Source: Desulfamplus sp964425195
GTDB lineage: Bacteria > Desulfobacterota > Desulfobacteria > Desulfobacterales > Desulfobacteraceae
Length of the DNA stretch: 64,000 nt
Assembly: GCA_964425195.1 (NCBI GenBank)
Contig: CAYRLG010000003.1
Coordinates: 1-64,000, forward strand
Reading direction: 5' to 3'
In this document: one piece after another, positions 27,601 through 34,861 of the stretch
Position numbering within the stretch: position 1 is the stretch's first letter
Layout of the letters: the number at the start of each line of letters is the position of its first letter
Position numbers and translations under genes: made by a program
Notes under the pieces: generated by a model
Told to the model about the DNA's origin: nothing
Database searches by the model: none
The model's input: only the letters and a program-made list of their open reading frames with translations

Positions 27601-27760
27601 CTTTAATTGTGTGGATACCTCTAAAAACAGAGTTGAGCAGATCGCTGTTTTCAGGGTCTGCTTCAAGTTTCAATATATCATCAGAAATGTTTTCAAGAAT
27701 CTCTCTTGCCTCTTGAAAAAACTCCAGTCTGAAATGGTCTATGAAATTATCATGTGTCAT
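24629..27760 (-). CDS. cheA: large CheA histidine kinase with two HPt domains
   Basis: This 1043-residue CheA has HPt 1 (H50 in FRGIHTIKGSAG), a P2-like region (about 170-285), HPt 2 (H363 in FRVVHNIKGDSD), a third HPt-like helical stretch without the histidine (about 475-570), two short repeats like the GspE N-terminal motif (IGEILISEGKIKKEDLSSAL and VGQILLESGKITKDDLDSAL, 579-624), a P3 dimerisation helix pair, the ATPase domain (HLIRNSCDHGIE at about 772; SGRGVGMDVV) and a C-terminal CheW-like domain. Standard CheA is about 650 residues. It would phosphorylate the two CheY-type proteins, CheB and perhaps CheV. It is followed by the stressosome genes. Confidence 0.93.
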   Translation of the reverse strand: MTHDNFIDHFRLEFFQEAREILENISDDILKLEADPENSDLLNSVFRGIHTIKGSAGSFELGVISDFTHHLEGLLNALRDGKLSLSPDMVDVILSGSDEISSMIDICADGGTPELNYELIDRIAACLEKDKNIQADSHDDASDREEKPQNITEPSQSTQQTEKEQDSTSYSISIKKGSIPDNVYDSFLKRAENGDNIFKITLKYTSAHFENGYDPLVFLKNLYEASSIYYVTLKKENPVPTIQNFEPLQLYLDPIIYVATSMTLKEVYDLVFDEELIEVEELLEKISDPADSKQASYFQHQNKAGESKQSSSDSFEDIIRSKEAMAEFIEGSLDMLQTAEKAVMEYEERGTVSALDELFRVVHNIKGDSDLMGFKDLVTFSHAFESILDLLRLKKLERSQDIVELALQSVDFIKGAFADIEAEKNIRSQSQLYKRIKYYLDLQRADIESGTEDGSSADSDDLTEQSQFVIEDKELNEVYIEQILQFKAILIQLMDKFTASDSNADPIFLNSIKRTLKDLIKASSTVGHKSLEQIASDSLLNIEKIAPEQDIQSVSLLFSDIVNSIVDTMGEFFGEPKKIGEILISEGKIKKEDLSSALEAQKPVGQILLESGKITKDDLDSALTKQKIISMVPTSKISSAQQTDEPQGIKTMRVDEHKVESFSNLVGEMLIARNTYSYLLTRLVSAQNQNETNEIVKDLKENLHLFARLTNDVQHGVISLRMIPIRGIFQKFSRVVRDISRKQNKMIQIMTDGEDIEIDKKVADVLSDPLVHLIRNSCDHGIETPVERKKAGKTEKGTILLKASREGSNIVIRINDDGRGINKEKLFEKAQKLGLNFTSVNDPNLMDIIFMPGLSTAEQITDVSGRGVGMDVVKTTIHSLGGTVSVMSEAGEGTQITLSIPTSMGIDTVLFVEAGGNSYAIPINYIIETLKVQLNKFIRAGDQLMFYYRGEVISVHFLDELLASDSAYLLHDRRDMGNNDIPIVIIKTSRDKYGVIIDRFDKNMEIAVKPLPSMLSGLDVISGISILGDGRVLLVINPEQLMG

Positions 27761-27812
27761 GTTTTTTCTGATTCCTGATTTTATATTTGTCTTAATTCAA
27801 AAATATAGCCTG

Positions 27813-28178
27813 TTATCCTATTATTTTACTTACAACTTTAAGCACTGTCTCAGGCTTGAAAGGCTTTACTATCCAAGCCTTTGCTCCAGCCTCCTGCCCC
27901 TCTTTTTTCTTTGAATCTTCACTTTCAGTTGTGAGCATAACTATGGGAAGAAATTTATATTTAGGGTCTTGCTTAAGGCTCTTTATAAACTCAATGCCGT
28001 TCATGTTCGGCATGTTTAAATCTGATATAACCATGTTGATCTTATGCTCTCCAATCTTATCAAGCGCATCTTTGCCGTCGCACGCCTCAACAACGTCATA
28101 CCCAGCACTTTGAAGAGTCATAGAAACAAGACCTCTCATAGATTTTGCATCATCAACAACCATTACTGTCTTTCCCAT
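27813..28178 (-). CDS. cheY: CheY-type response regulator
   Basis: This 121-residue single receiver has acidic residues D9/D10, phosphoacceptor D53 in VISDLNMPNM and the lysine in VKPFKP. It has no output domain, as in CheY, which acts by binding a target. It lies directly before cheA in transcription order, with a STAS gene on its other side. No flagellar motor gene is seen, so its target may not be a flagellum. Confidence 0.9.
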   Translation of the reverse strand: MGKTVMVVDDAKSMRGLVSMTLQSAGYDVVEACDGKDALDKIGEHKINMVISDLNMPNMNGIEFIKSLKQDPKYKFLPIVMLTTESEDSKKKEGQEAGAKAWIVKPFKPETVLKVVSKIIG

Positions 28179-28209
28179 ATCTTAAATTATATTCCTTAAA
28201 TTGTAGTTT

Positions 28210-28617
28210 TCAGCTTTTTGTTTTTTTAGATTTAGTTATCTTTTTACTGTTTTTCGATAATTTTTTTGGCAGAGACGCAATCTCTCCTGCATCTTCGGTT
28301 TTAGAACCTTCTTTGTGTGATTCAAAATTTTCTACCTCTATCTTTTTGAGACCGTAAAGCCTGCAAACATGGTCAAAAATTTTACTCTTTCCTGTGGTAT
28401 TAATAGATATATTTCTCTCTTGAGCCTCTTTTACAAGCGAGTAGATACATTGAAGATATGCAGTATCCAACTCTTTAAGAGCATCAATGTTTAAAAATAT
28501 CTTGTTAATATTATCTGGAACAGCCCTTAAAAGGTCAGTGTCTGCTTCAACATCAATAATTGTGCACTCTTCGCTAAGGGTTACTGTCAGTGTTTTATCA
28601 TCTGAGGAAAGTTTCAT
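28210..28617 (-). CDS. STAS-domain protein with lysine-rich tail
   Basis: This 135-residue protein has an N-terminal STAS-like domain (about 1-95). The conserved loop reads LKELDTAYLQCIY, with Thr in the usual Ser/Thr position, and SINTTGKSKIFDHVCRLYGL follows the pattern of the last STAS helix. The final 25 residues are very basic (KKLSKNSKKITKSKKTKS). STAS proteins occur in some chemosensory operons and in partner switches. It overlaps the upstream receiver gene by 4 nt. It may be a substrate or anchor between the chemosensory and stressosome parts, which is an inference from position. Confidence 0.7.
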   Translation of the reverse strand: MKLSSDDKTLTVTLSEECTIIDVEADTDLLRAVPDNINKIFLNIDALKELDTAYLQCIYSLVKEAQERNISINTTGKSKIFDHVCRLYGLKKIEVENFESHKEGSKTEDAGEIASLPKKLSKNSKKITKSKKTKS

Positions 28618-28985
28618 CTGCTCTCACCTCCCATCAGAAGTTTTATGTGTAAAATCAGTTTGTTTGGAGCAACAGGCTTTACAAGATAGAGATTAGCACC
28701 AGAAGCATATCCCTTTTGCCTGTGTATCTCCTCTTCTTGAGTTGTGAGAATTATCACAGGCGGACCATCTGGCTCCTGCTCGCGGTACTCTTTAATAAAC
28801 GTAAGACCGTCCATATTCGGCATATTGATATCACACAATATAAGGTCATAACGGTGGTTTAAAACCTTTTCCAAAGCCTCAATGCCGTCAGATGCACCAT
28901 CTGCCATAAATCCTTCTATTTTAAGGATATTCATGTGAAAGCTGCGGACAACTGGAGAGTCATCTACAACAAGAACTTTTTTCAT
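28614..28985 (-). CDS. second CheY-type response regulator
   Basis: This 123-residue single receiver has D8/D9, phosphoacceptor D52 in LCDINMPNM and the lysine in LVKPVAPN. It is distinct from the CheY at 27813 but alike in length and motif. Two single receivers in one operon often divide the work, one as output and one as phosphate sink. It lies between cheR and the STAS gene and overlaps the latter by 4 nt. Confidence 0.9.
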   Translation of the reverse strand: MKKVLVVDDSPVVRSFHMNILKIEGFMADGASDGIEALEKVLNHRYDLILCDINMPNMDGLTFIKEYREQEPDGPPVIILTTQEEEIHRQKGYASGANLYLVKPVAPNKLILHIKLLMGGESR

Positions 28986-29006
28986 TTTAAAACTTCTCCT
29001 GATATC

Positions 29007-29873
29007 TTACTTATAATATACAAAATAGCCACCTTTGCGTTTTACGCGGAAAGCGGTCGATATTCTGCTCATAGACTCGCTTGCACCAAGAAATATGTAT
29101 CCGCCTTTATTAAGGGCAATGTAAAACTGATCAACCAATTTTTTGCGTGACTCATCATCAAAATATATCAAAAGATTACGGCAGAATATAAAATCAAACC
29201 CCACTTTATTTCTAATCTCATTTGTTTCAGATAGATTGACATGCTCAAACTTTACCATGTTTCTGATATTTTGGTTTACTTTAAAAGTTCCATCAGGCAT
29301 CTTTCTAAAAAACGCTTCAAGATATTCAGGAGGAACATCTCTTAAACGGCGGTGGTCATATACGGCAGAACGTGCTTTTAATAAGATATTCTGATCAATA
29401 TCACTTCCAATTATCTCAACACTCCATTTATCTATATCCTCTATCATAGCATGAAGAATAATTGCTAAGGTGTAAGGCTCTTCTCCGCTTGAGCAGGGAG
29501 CTGACCAGATTTTAAGTTTTCGGTCATTTACTGCTCTTTTCCTCTCTATAACTTCATTAAGTGTCTGCTCTGCAAATGCTTGAAGCTGTGGAAAATCACG
29601 AAAAAAATAGGTCTCATTTACTGTAAGCAGATTGACTAAATATTGAAATTCGATTCCATTAGGATCCCCAAATCTTAATATTCTTATGTAATCAGAAATA
29701 GATTGGGCACCTGTAGCTTCAATCCTTTTGTTTATTCTTGTATTTAAAAAATAGAGTTTTTGAGACTCAAATCGAATACCTGTCTTTCGGTATATAAACC
29801 CTGTCAATATCTCAAACTCATTCATGTTCATGGAATATGATATTTTTTTCTGCATATTCAGGCTGCTTTTCAA
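29007..29873 (-). CDS. cheR: chemoreceptor methyltransferase CheR
   Basis: CheR transfers methyl groups from SAM to glutamates of chemoreceptors. This protein has the N-terminal CheR helical domain with LLTVNETYFFRD and the SAM-binding part with WSAPCSSGEEPYTLA, EIIGSDID and FDFIFCRNLLIYFD. The longest frame uses a TTG and is 288 residues; ATGs at codons 15 and 17 give the usual length of about 272. No clear ribosome site settles it. It lies between the HEAT-repeat gene and a CheY gene. Confidence 0.93.
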   Translation of the reverse strand: MKSSLNMQKKISYSMNMNEFEILTGFIYRKTGIRFESQKLYFLNTRINKRIEATGAQSISDYIRILRFGDPNGIEFQYLVNLLTVNETYFFRDFPQLQAFAEQTLNEVIERKRAVNDRKLKIWSAPCSSGEEPYTLAIILHAMIEDIDKWSVEIIGSDIDQNILLKARSAVYDHRRLRDVPPEYLEAFFRKMPDGTFKVNQNIRNMVKFEHVNLSETNEIRNKVGFDFIFCRNLLIYFDDESRKKLVDQFYIALNKGGYIFLGASESMSRISTAFRVKRKGGYFVYYK

Positions 29874-29972
29874 TTATACTGTTTCTAACAGGCAGTGGTA
29901 CAGTATTGCTGCACATCTGCGGTATTTGGAATTTGTTGTGGAAAAGTTTTAAATATTTGTTGAATAAAGCTA

Positions 29973-31151
29973 TCACAAACCAAGATCATCACAAAGTGCC
30001 AGCAGGCTCACATCTTTTGTTGCTGCCTTTATATTATCAATCATCTCTCTGCCTTCAATGGTCTCTGATTTTGAGAGGAAACGGAGACCAGCATTTAACA
30101 TTAACGGCTCTTTAATAAGAAGTCTGCCCATATCAAGATACATCTTCTTATTAAAAAAGAGAATTTGCTCGCCATTTTGATACTCATCTAAAACAATTTC
30201 AGCAGCAGCATAACGTACATTCTCAGCCATCTCGCTATCTTTTATTGTATCTATTATAAAATTTTTTATCTTGTCTTCATACAAAATAGAGCTATCTCTT
30301 TTGCTCATATCTTGTATTGCTGAAACAATATCTTTTGAGTATGTTTTCTTGCCGTGTAAAAATTCAACTATTGCAACGATGTTTTCAACTGTGCCGCATT
30401 TAGCAGCAAGTTTTATAAACTCTGGCAGAAAAACAGGGTGGACATTTAAAATATCAACATCTGCATTTACATCTTTTTGATCTAACGCATTATGGCTTAA
30501 AAAATTTATTGTATCTTGGATATTTGTCTGATCTCCGATTTGCAAAATTGTCTCTAAAGCTGCTGTAATAAGCATCGGGTCTTTTTCATTTTGCAGCATA
30601 TCCAGTATATCTTCAACGCTTTGGGTATCATTTAACTGACCAAGATATTCAACTGCTGTAATCCTGACATTGATTGAAGGATCATTTAATCCAGCACGAA
30701 TAGCAAGAACAGCCTCTTTTGCACCAGATCGAAAAGCATCTTCTTTTGATCCGATCTGAAACAGCGAGTCAATCACAAGTTTTCTTACCTCTCTGTCTGC
30801 ATGATCAAGCAGGGAAGTTAAAAACGCAACGCCATCAACCCCTTTTGTTCCAAATACTGTTACAGCAGCATTGCGAAGGTATGCGTCAGGATTTTGAAAA
30901 AGCTCGAACAAAAGAGTAAAAGCCTTTGTGCATGGCATCAATTTAAGAGCATATACAATGCTGTCTCTAACTGCCTGAGATGTTTCATGCTCTAAATGGC
31001 GGACAAGAGTTTCAGCGTAAGTATCTGCTTCATTTACATAGCCGTCTGTTTTATCTGAATTCGGGCTGTCTTTAAGGGCAATAATATCTTGAACAGCATA
31101 CAACCTTTCTGACTCTTCTTTACTACTTAGGGCTTTTATTATTTTATTCAT
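29973..31151 (-). CDS. HEAT-repeat protein in the chemosensory operon
   Basis: This 392-residue protein consists of repeated helix pairs. Clear units include VRDSIVYALKLM, LRNAAVTVFGTKG, VRKLVIDSLFQIGS, VRITAVEYLGQLND and ITAALETILQIGD (about 55-215), with more divergent helices to the end. HEAT/PBS-type repeats form a curved scaffold for protein contacts. No catalytic motif is visible. It lies between cheV and cheR. HEAT-repeat proteins are known in some chemosensory gene clusters, but its partner here is unknown. Confidence 0.8.
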   Translation of the reverse strand: MNKIIKALSSKEESERLYAVQDIIALKDSPNSDKTDGYVNEADTYAETLVRHLEHETSQAVRDSIVYALKLMPCTKAFTLLFELFQNPDAYLRNAAVTVFGTKGVDGVAFLTSLLDHADREVRKLVIDSLFQIGSKEDAFRSGAKEAVLAIRAGLNDPSINVRITAVEYLGQLNDTQSVEDILDMLQNEKDPMLITAALETILQIGDQTNIQDTINFLSHNALDQKDVNADVDILNVHPVFLPEFIKLAAKCGTVENIVAIVEFLHGKKTYSKDIVSAIQDMSKRDSSILYEDKIKNFIIDTIKDSEMAENVRYAAAEIVLDEYQNGEQILFFNKKMYLDMGRLLIKEPLMLNAGLRFLSKSETIEGREMIDNIKAATKDVSLLALCDDLGL

Positions 31152-31218
31152 CTTCTAATCTCTTTTATCTATCTGAAATTATAGTATTTATATTCAGAAA
31201 TTCTAATTTAGATTTTAT

Positions 31219-32178
31219 TTATTTATCAAAAATCTTTTTAATCTCTTCAAGAAGAGTCTCAATTTCAAGTTTGGTTATATGGGCATTTGCCCTCATAAGC
31301 CTTGCACGCTCTTTCATGCCGATATCTCCTATTGAGGAGTAGATGACAACAGGAGTGCCTCTTCTTGAAGGGTGCTGTCTGATATGACCAAGAAGAGCCA
31401 ATCCGTCTTTTCGGGGCATCTCAACATCAGCTATAACCATGTCAATATCGTCATTTTTATCAAAAAGCTCTAACGCCATCTGACCATCAACAGCTTCAAT
31501 AACCTTGAAATTTATCTCTTCAAGTTCAAATGCAAGCATCTGCCTTACTGGGGTTGAATCTTCGGCAATAAGGATTGTTTGTCCATCTCCTTTCCATTTT
31601 GCCTCTCTATCAGACGAATCAGAGCCTTTTAAATCTGAACCATTATCATCAATGCTTGAGCCTCTTTTTTTACCTTTTTTTCTCCCTTTATCCTCTTTTA
31701 TAGATGGAGCAAGTTCAAGCACAATCTTTTCATAATCAACCAGCAGCACATTATGCTCTTCGCTTGGACGTGCAACGCCGATAATATAAGGATTGTCAAG
31801 AGTCCATAAAATCTCGTCAGCTCCCACCACCTGCTCCCATGAGAGTGTTAAAACCTGTTCCACCCTGTCAACAAGAAGCCCTGTTATCTCATCAAAAAAT
31901 TCAGTGATTATCACTCTGCTTTTACGATTTTCAGAAGCAATTCCCAATATCTGTCCAAGATCAACAAGCGGAACAATTTTATCATGATCTTGGAATAGAC
32001 CAACAACTGATTCGTGTGCAGTTGCTCCTGGTCTTGCCAATTTTTCAGGGCAGTCAAGAATGCGGCTCACCTTTAAAATATTGATGCCGAGATGGAGTTC
32101 TCCAATACCGTACTCTAAAATTTTAAGTTCATTGGAACCGCTCTTTAAATATGCCTCTGGCTCTTTGAATGTGCTCAT
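31219..32178 (-). CDS. cheV: CheV coupling protein (CheW-receiver)
   Basis: This 319-residue protein has an N-terminal CheW domain (about 15-165) and a C-terminal receiver (about 200-318), with acidic residues in IAEDSTPVRQ, the phosphoacceptor in VIADVEMPRKDGL, and a lysine in the HITKLE region. A basic, Ser/Asp-rich linker joins the two (KKGKKRGSS). CheV couples receptors to CheA and can act in adaptation or as a phosphate sink. The next minus-strand genes upstream are VapBC. Confidence 0.9.
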   Translation of the reverse strand: MSTFKEPEAYLKSGSNELKILEYGIGELHLGINILKVSRILDCPEKLARPGATAHESVVGLFQDHDKIVPLVDLGQILGIASENRKSRVIITEFFDEITGLLVDRVEQVLTLSWEQVVGADEILWTLDNPYIIGVARPSEEHNVLLVDYEKIVLELAPSIKEDKGRKKGKKRGSSIDDNGSDLKGSDSSDREAKWKGDGQTILIAEDSTPVRQMLAFELEEINFKVIEAVDGQMALELFDKNDDIDMVIADVEMPRKDGLALLGHIRQHPSRRGTPVVIYSSIGDIGMKERARLMRANAHITKLEIETLLEEIKKIFDK

Positions 32179-32243
32179 TTTTATCTCTTTATTTTAGTTA
32201 TTTCAGTATTTTTATGGTCATGTTACTCAATATTATCAGAATC

Positions 32244-32633
32244 TTACCATATCCGCTTTACACCAACGTAATAATCGAATATTGCATCACTGCTCACTAC
32301 TGGAACCATCTCTACAATCGATTGGGCAATAATCAAACGGTCAAACGGATCACGATGATGATATGGTAAATCTTTAATTAATGCAGCATGTGCAATAGAA
32401 ATGGGCAAAAGAGTAAAATTATTAATATCAAATTGGCTATTCCAAAATTTTCTAAAATCTTCGGGCAACTCATATTTGCCTAAGCTGATCTTTATGGCGA
32501 TCTCCCAAATGCTTGCAGGGCTTACAAAAACAAGACCATCTGTTTCAGTGATTTTATTTAATGCCCTGCTGCTTAATCTGGAATCACCTAAAACAAACCA
32601 TAGTAAAGCCTGAGTATCCAATAATAGGTTCAC
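32244..32633 (-). CDS. vapC: PIN-domain ribonuclease toxin (VapC family)
   Basis: This 129-residue PIN-domain protein has the acidic catalytic residues D6 (LLLDTQALLW), E44 (ASIWEIAIK), D95 (HRDPFDRL) and D116 (SSDAIF) intact. VapC toxins cut RNA, often initiator tRNA or rRNA. The gene overlaps its antitoxin gene by 4 nt. The pair sits inside the chemosensory gene run, between a histidine kinase and CheV. Confidence 0.9.
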   Translation of the reverse strand: MNLLLDTQALLWFVLGDSRLSSRALNKITETDGLVFVSPASIWEIAIKISLGKYELPEDFRKFWNSQFDINNFTLLPISIAHAALIKDLPYHHRDPFDRLIIAQSIVEMVPVVSSDAIFDYYVGVKRIW

Positions 32634-32857
32634 GACATATATTCCTTAAAATCATCTAAATGGGTCTCATCTTCTTTGATTATCTTTAGAATCCCTTTTG
32701 CACTGCCTGGTTTCCGCTTTTTTTTTAAGGTCATTTCACTCTGTTCAGGTAATAGAACAACCAACTTAGCAAACTTTCCGTAAAAATGTTGAAACGACTC
32801 TGGTAAATAAATGTATCCTTTTTCATCAATAGTTGTCTCAAATTCTATGGCTTGCAT
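32630..32857 (-). CDS. vapB: VapB-type antitoxin
   Basis: This 75-residue protein has an N-terminal strand-rich part (IEFETTIDEKGYIYLPE) and a C-terminal tail GSAKGILKII...LDDFKEYM, the usual toxin-binding end of antitoxins paired with this VapC type. Its ATG overlaps the stop codon of the histidine kinase gene (TAATG), so translation is coupled to that gene. GGAG lies about 9 nt upstream. Confidence 0.82.
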   Translation of the reverse strand: MQAIEFETTIDEKGYIYLPESFQHFYGKFAKLVVLLPEQSEMTLKKKRKPGSAKGILKIIKEDETHLDDFKEYMS

Positions 32858-33600
32858 TAAAATATCTCCGTTTTAAATTTAATTTCATTGCTGCAATAAA
32901 AGACAACCCCTCTGTTTTCATTTAGATTCACAGCCCCAACCTCTCCACCAATTGCCTCTGCTGCCATTTTACAGAAGGCAAGACCAAGCCCACTGCCCCG
33001 CCAATATCTCTTCTGCTTAAGGTTTAATTGGACTCCTATATTAAAAATATTTTCCAACTCACCAGCAGGAATAGATGAGCCTGAATTTTCAACAGAGATA
33101 AAATAACTGCTATCTCCATCTTGCTGCCCTGTTTTAAGAGTAAGTTTTATAAAACCTCCGGCATCTGTATGAGATATTGCATTATAAAGGTAGTTTTCAA
33201 TAATACGTGCAAGAAGATCGCTGTCTGTATGAATAACAGCGTTGTTATCACTTACGTTTTCTATATTTTTTTCAAACCTGATATTCTCATTTTCAGCCAT
33301 TGGAGCAAAGTTGACAGCTATTTTATCTATAAGCTCAACAATATTGCACTGTTTAATTGAAACATTAAATTTTCTGTTGGCTATAGTGTCATTAAGATCA
33401 GCTATCATTCTTTTGGAACGCTCCATTGCATAGCATGAGGATTGAACCAATGAACGGTGGCGTGGATTGTCAAGCGAAAGAGAGCCTTCAATCAGACGTT
33501 TAAGCACTCTTGAGGTTATAGTAACCAGTTTCTCTAAATCATGCGTAAGCATCTTTATAAGAAGTTCAAAATCTTTATCTGTCAGAATTTCAACTGTCAT
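32857..33600 (-). CDS. small soluble histidine kinase
   Basis: This 247-residue protein lacks membrane or sensory domains. A HisKA-like dimerisation segment has H20 in MLTHDLEKL. The ATPase domain (about 105-240) has the N-box IIENYLYNAISHT, a GSSIPAGE region and WRGSGLGLAF. It begins directly after the cheB stop codon with no spacer and ends overlapping vapB. It may receive its signal through protein contact within the array, or serve as a second phosphate source for the receivers. The H-D-x-x-x-L arrangement differs from the common H-E/D-x-R-x-P box. Confidence 0.8.
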   Translation of the reverse strand: MTVEILTDKDFELLIKMLTHDLEKLVTITSRVLKRLIEGSLSLDNPRHRSLVQSSCYAMERSKRMIADLNDTIANRKFNVSIKQCNIVELIDKIAVNFAPMAENENIRFEKNIENVSDNNAVIHTDSDLLARIIENYLYNAISHTDAGGFIKLTLKTGQQDGDSSYFISVENSGSSIPAGELENIFNIGVQLNLKQKRYWRGSGLGLAFCKMAAEAIGGEVGAVNLNENRGVVFYCSNEIKFKTEIF

Positions 33601-34737
33601 CTACCTTACCGCCTTTATGATCTGTGCAGCAATATCCCAGCTCGGCACAACTATTTTTGCTCCGCCACGCTCTATAGCCTCTCTGGGCATGCCGAATACA
33701 ATTGCACTCTCTTCACTTTCAGCTATTGTCGTGCAGCCTGCACGGGTTATCTCAACCATGCTGTCAGCACCATCATCTCCCATGCCTGTCATAAGAACTC
33801 CGACAGTCTGCCTCCCAAAAACATCAAGCACAGATTTCATCATCACATCAACTGAAGGGATAAAAGCGTGATCAGGCTTTGAAGGGGTTCTAACTATAAT
33901 TTTTTTTGATAATTTGCGATAAAGCGTAAAATGATAACCACCTCGTCCAATATATATGTTGCCAGGTTCAATCTCCATGCCAGCCTCAACCTCAAAACAT
34001 CTCATTTTGCAATGATCATCAATCCGTTTTGCAAAAGATGAGATAAAATTTGCAGGCATGTGCTGGACAACAACAACAGCAGCGTTCAAATCTTGAGGCA
34101 GAAGAGGAAGAACATCGTAAAGAGTTTTAGGACCACCAGTCGATATTCCTATTGCAACTGCCTTAAAATCTGGAAGGTTTGAACTGCTTTTATCCGCTGA
34201 TATGCCTTGTAAAGCAGATTTACGATTTTTTTTGATTATATCAAGACGTTCTCTTAAAGAACCTCGAGATGGTCTGCTTTTTTCATCTTTTTTAGATGAG
34301 CTTATTACACCTTTTCTCAACAGACGATTAAGTGTGCCTGATTTTCCCGCTGCCTTGATTTTACTCTGAATCTCTCTTGCTACAGCTTCAATATTTGTCG
34401 AAACAGTTCCTCCGGGTTTTGCAACATAATCAAATGCCCCAAGAGCCATTGCTTCAAATGTTGCTGCTGCCCCCTCTTGAGTCAATGAGGAGACCATAAT
34501 AACAGGGGCAATCTTATCTGCCATTATATATTGAAGAGCTGTAATTCCGTCCAACCCTGGCATGTTGATATCCATTGTAATGACATCAGGTTTAAGCTCC
34601 CGAGCCTTAGCAACAGCATCTTCTCCATCTCTTGCAATTCCTGCAACAGAAAGTTCAGGATCGTCTTCAATAATTTTTGTCAGCGACCGCCGCATCAAAG
34701 CAGAGTCATCGCATATCAGAACTCTTATATTTTTCAT
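33601..34737 (-). CDS. cheB: chemotaxis methylesterase CheB
   Basis: This 378-residue protein has an N-terminal receiver (D10/D11, phosphoacceptor D56 in VITMDINMP, lysine in YVAKPGG), a basic linker of about 70 residues and a CheB esterase domain. The catalytic triad motifs are GISTGGPKT (Ser), VVVQHMPANF (His) and GMGDDGADS (Asp). CheB removes methyl groups from receptor glutamates and deamidates glutamines. It follows the triple CheW gene across a 124-nt gap that contains a palindromic repeat. Confidence 0.94.
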   Translation of the reverse strand: MKNIRVLICDDSALMRRSLTKIIEDDPELSVAGIARDGEDAVAKARELKPDVITMDINMPGLDGITALQYIMADKIAPVIMVSSLTQEGAAATFEAMALGAFDYVAKPGGTVSTNIEAVAREIQSKIKAAGKSGTLNRLLRKGVISSSKKDEKSRPSRGSLRERLDIIKKNRKSALQGISADKSSSNLPDFKAVAIGISTGGPKTLYDVLPLLPQDLNAAVVVVQHMPANFISSFAKRIDDHCKMRCFEVEAGMEIEPGNIYIGRGGYHFTLYRKLSKKIIVRTPSKPDHAFIPSVDVMMKSVLDVFGRQTVGVLMTGMGDDGADSMVEITRAGCTTIAESEESAIVFGMPREAIERGGAKIVVPSWDIAAQIIKAVR

Positions 34738-34781
34738 ATCACAGCTTTGTGTCTATTTTTATTCTTTACTGGTTTAAGGCA

Positions 34782-34814
34782 AGATTTGACAACTTCTGAA
34801 AAGTTGCCAAATCT
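34782..34814. repeat. palindromic repeat, copy 2 (TTTGACAACTT family)
   Basis: AGATTTGACAACTT and AAGTTGCCAAATCT form a 14-bp stem with one mismatch and a 5-nt loop, in the gap between the triple CheW gene and cheB. No U-tract follows on the transcribed strand. Confidence 0.82.
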
Positions 34815-34861
34815 AAAATCAAATCTGAAATGCCTATATTTACAGAATACCGATTTAACGC

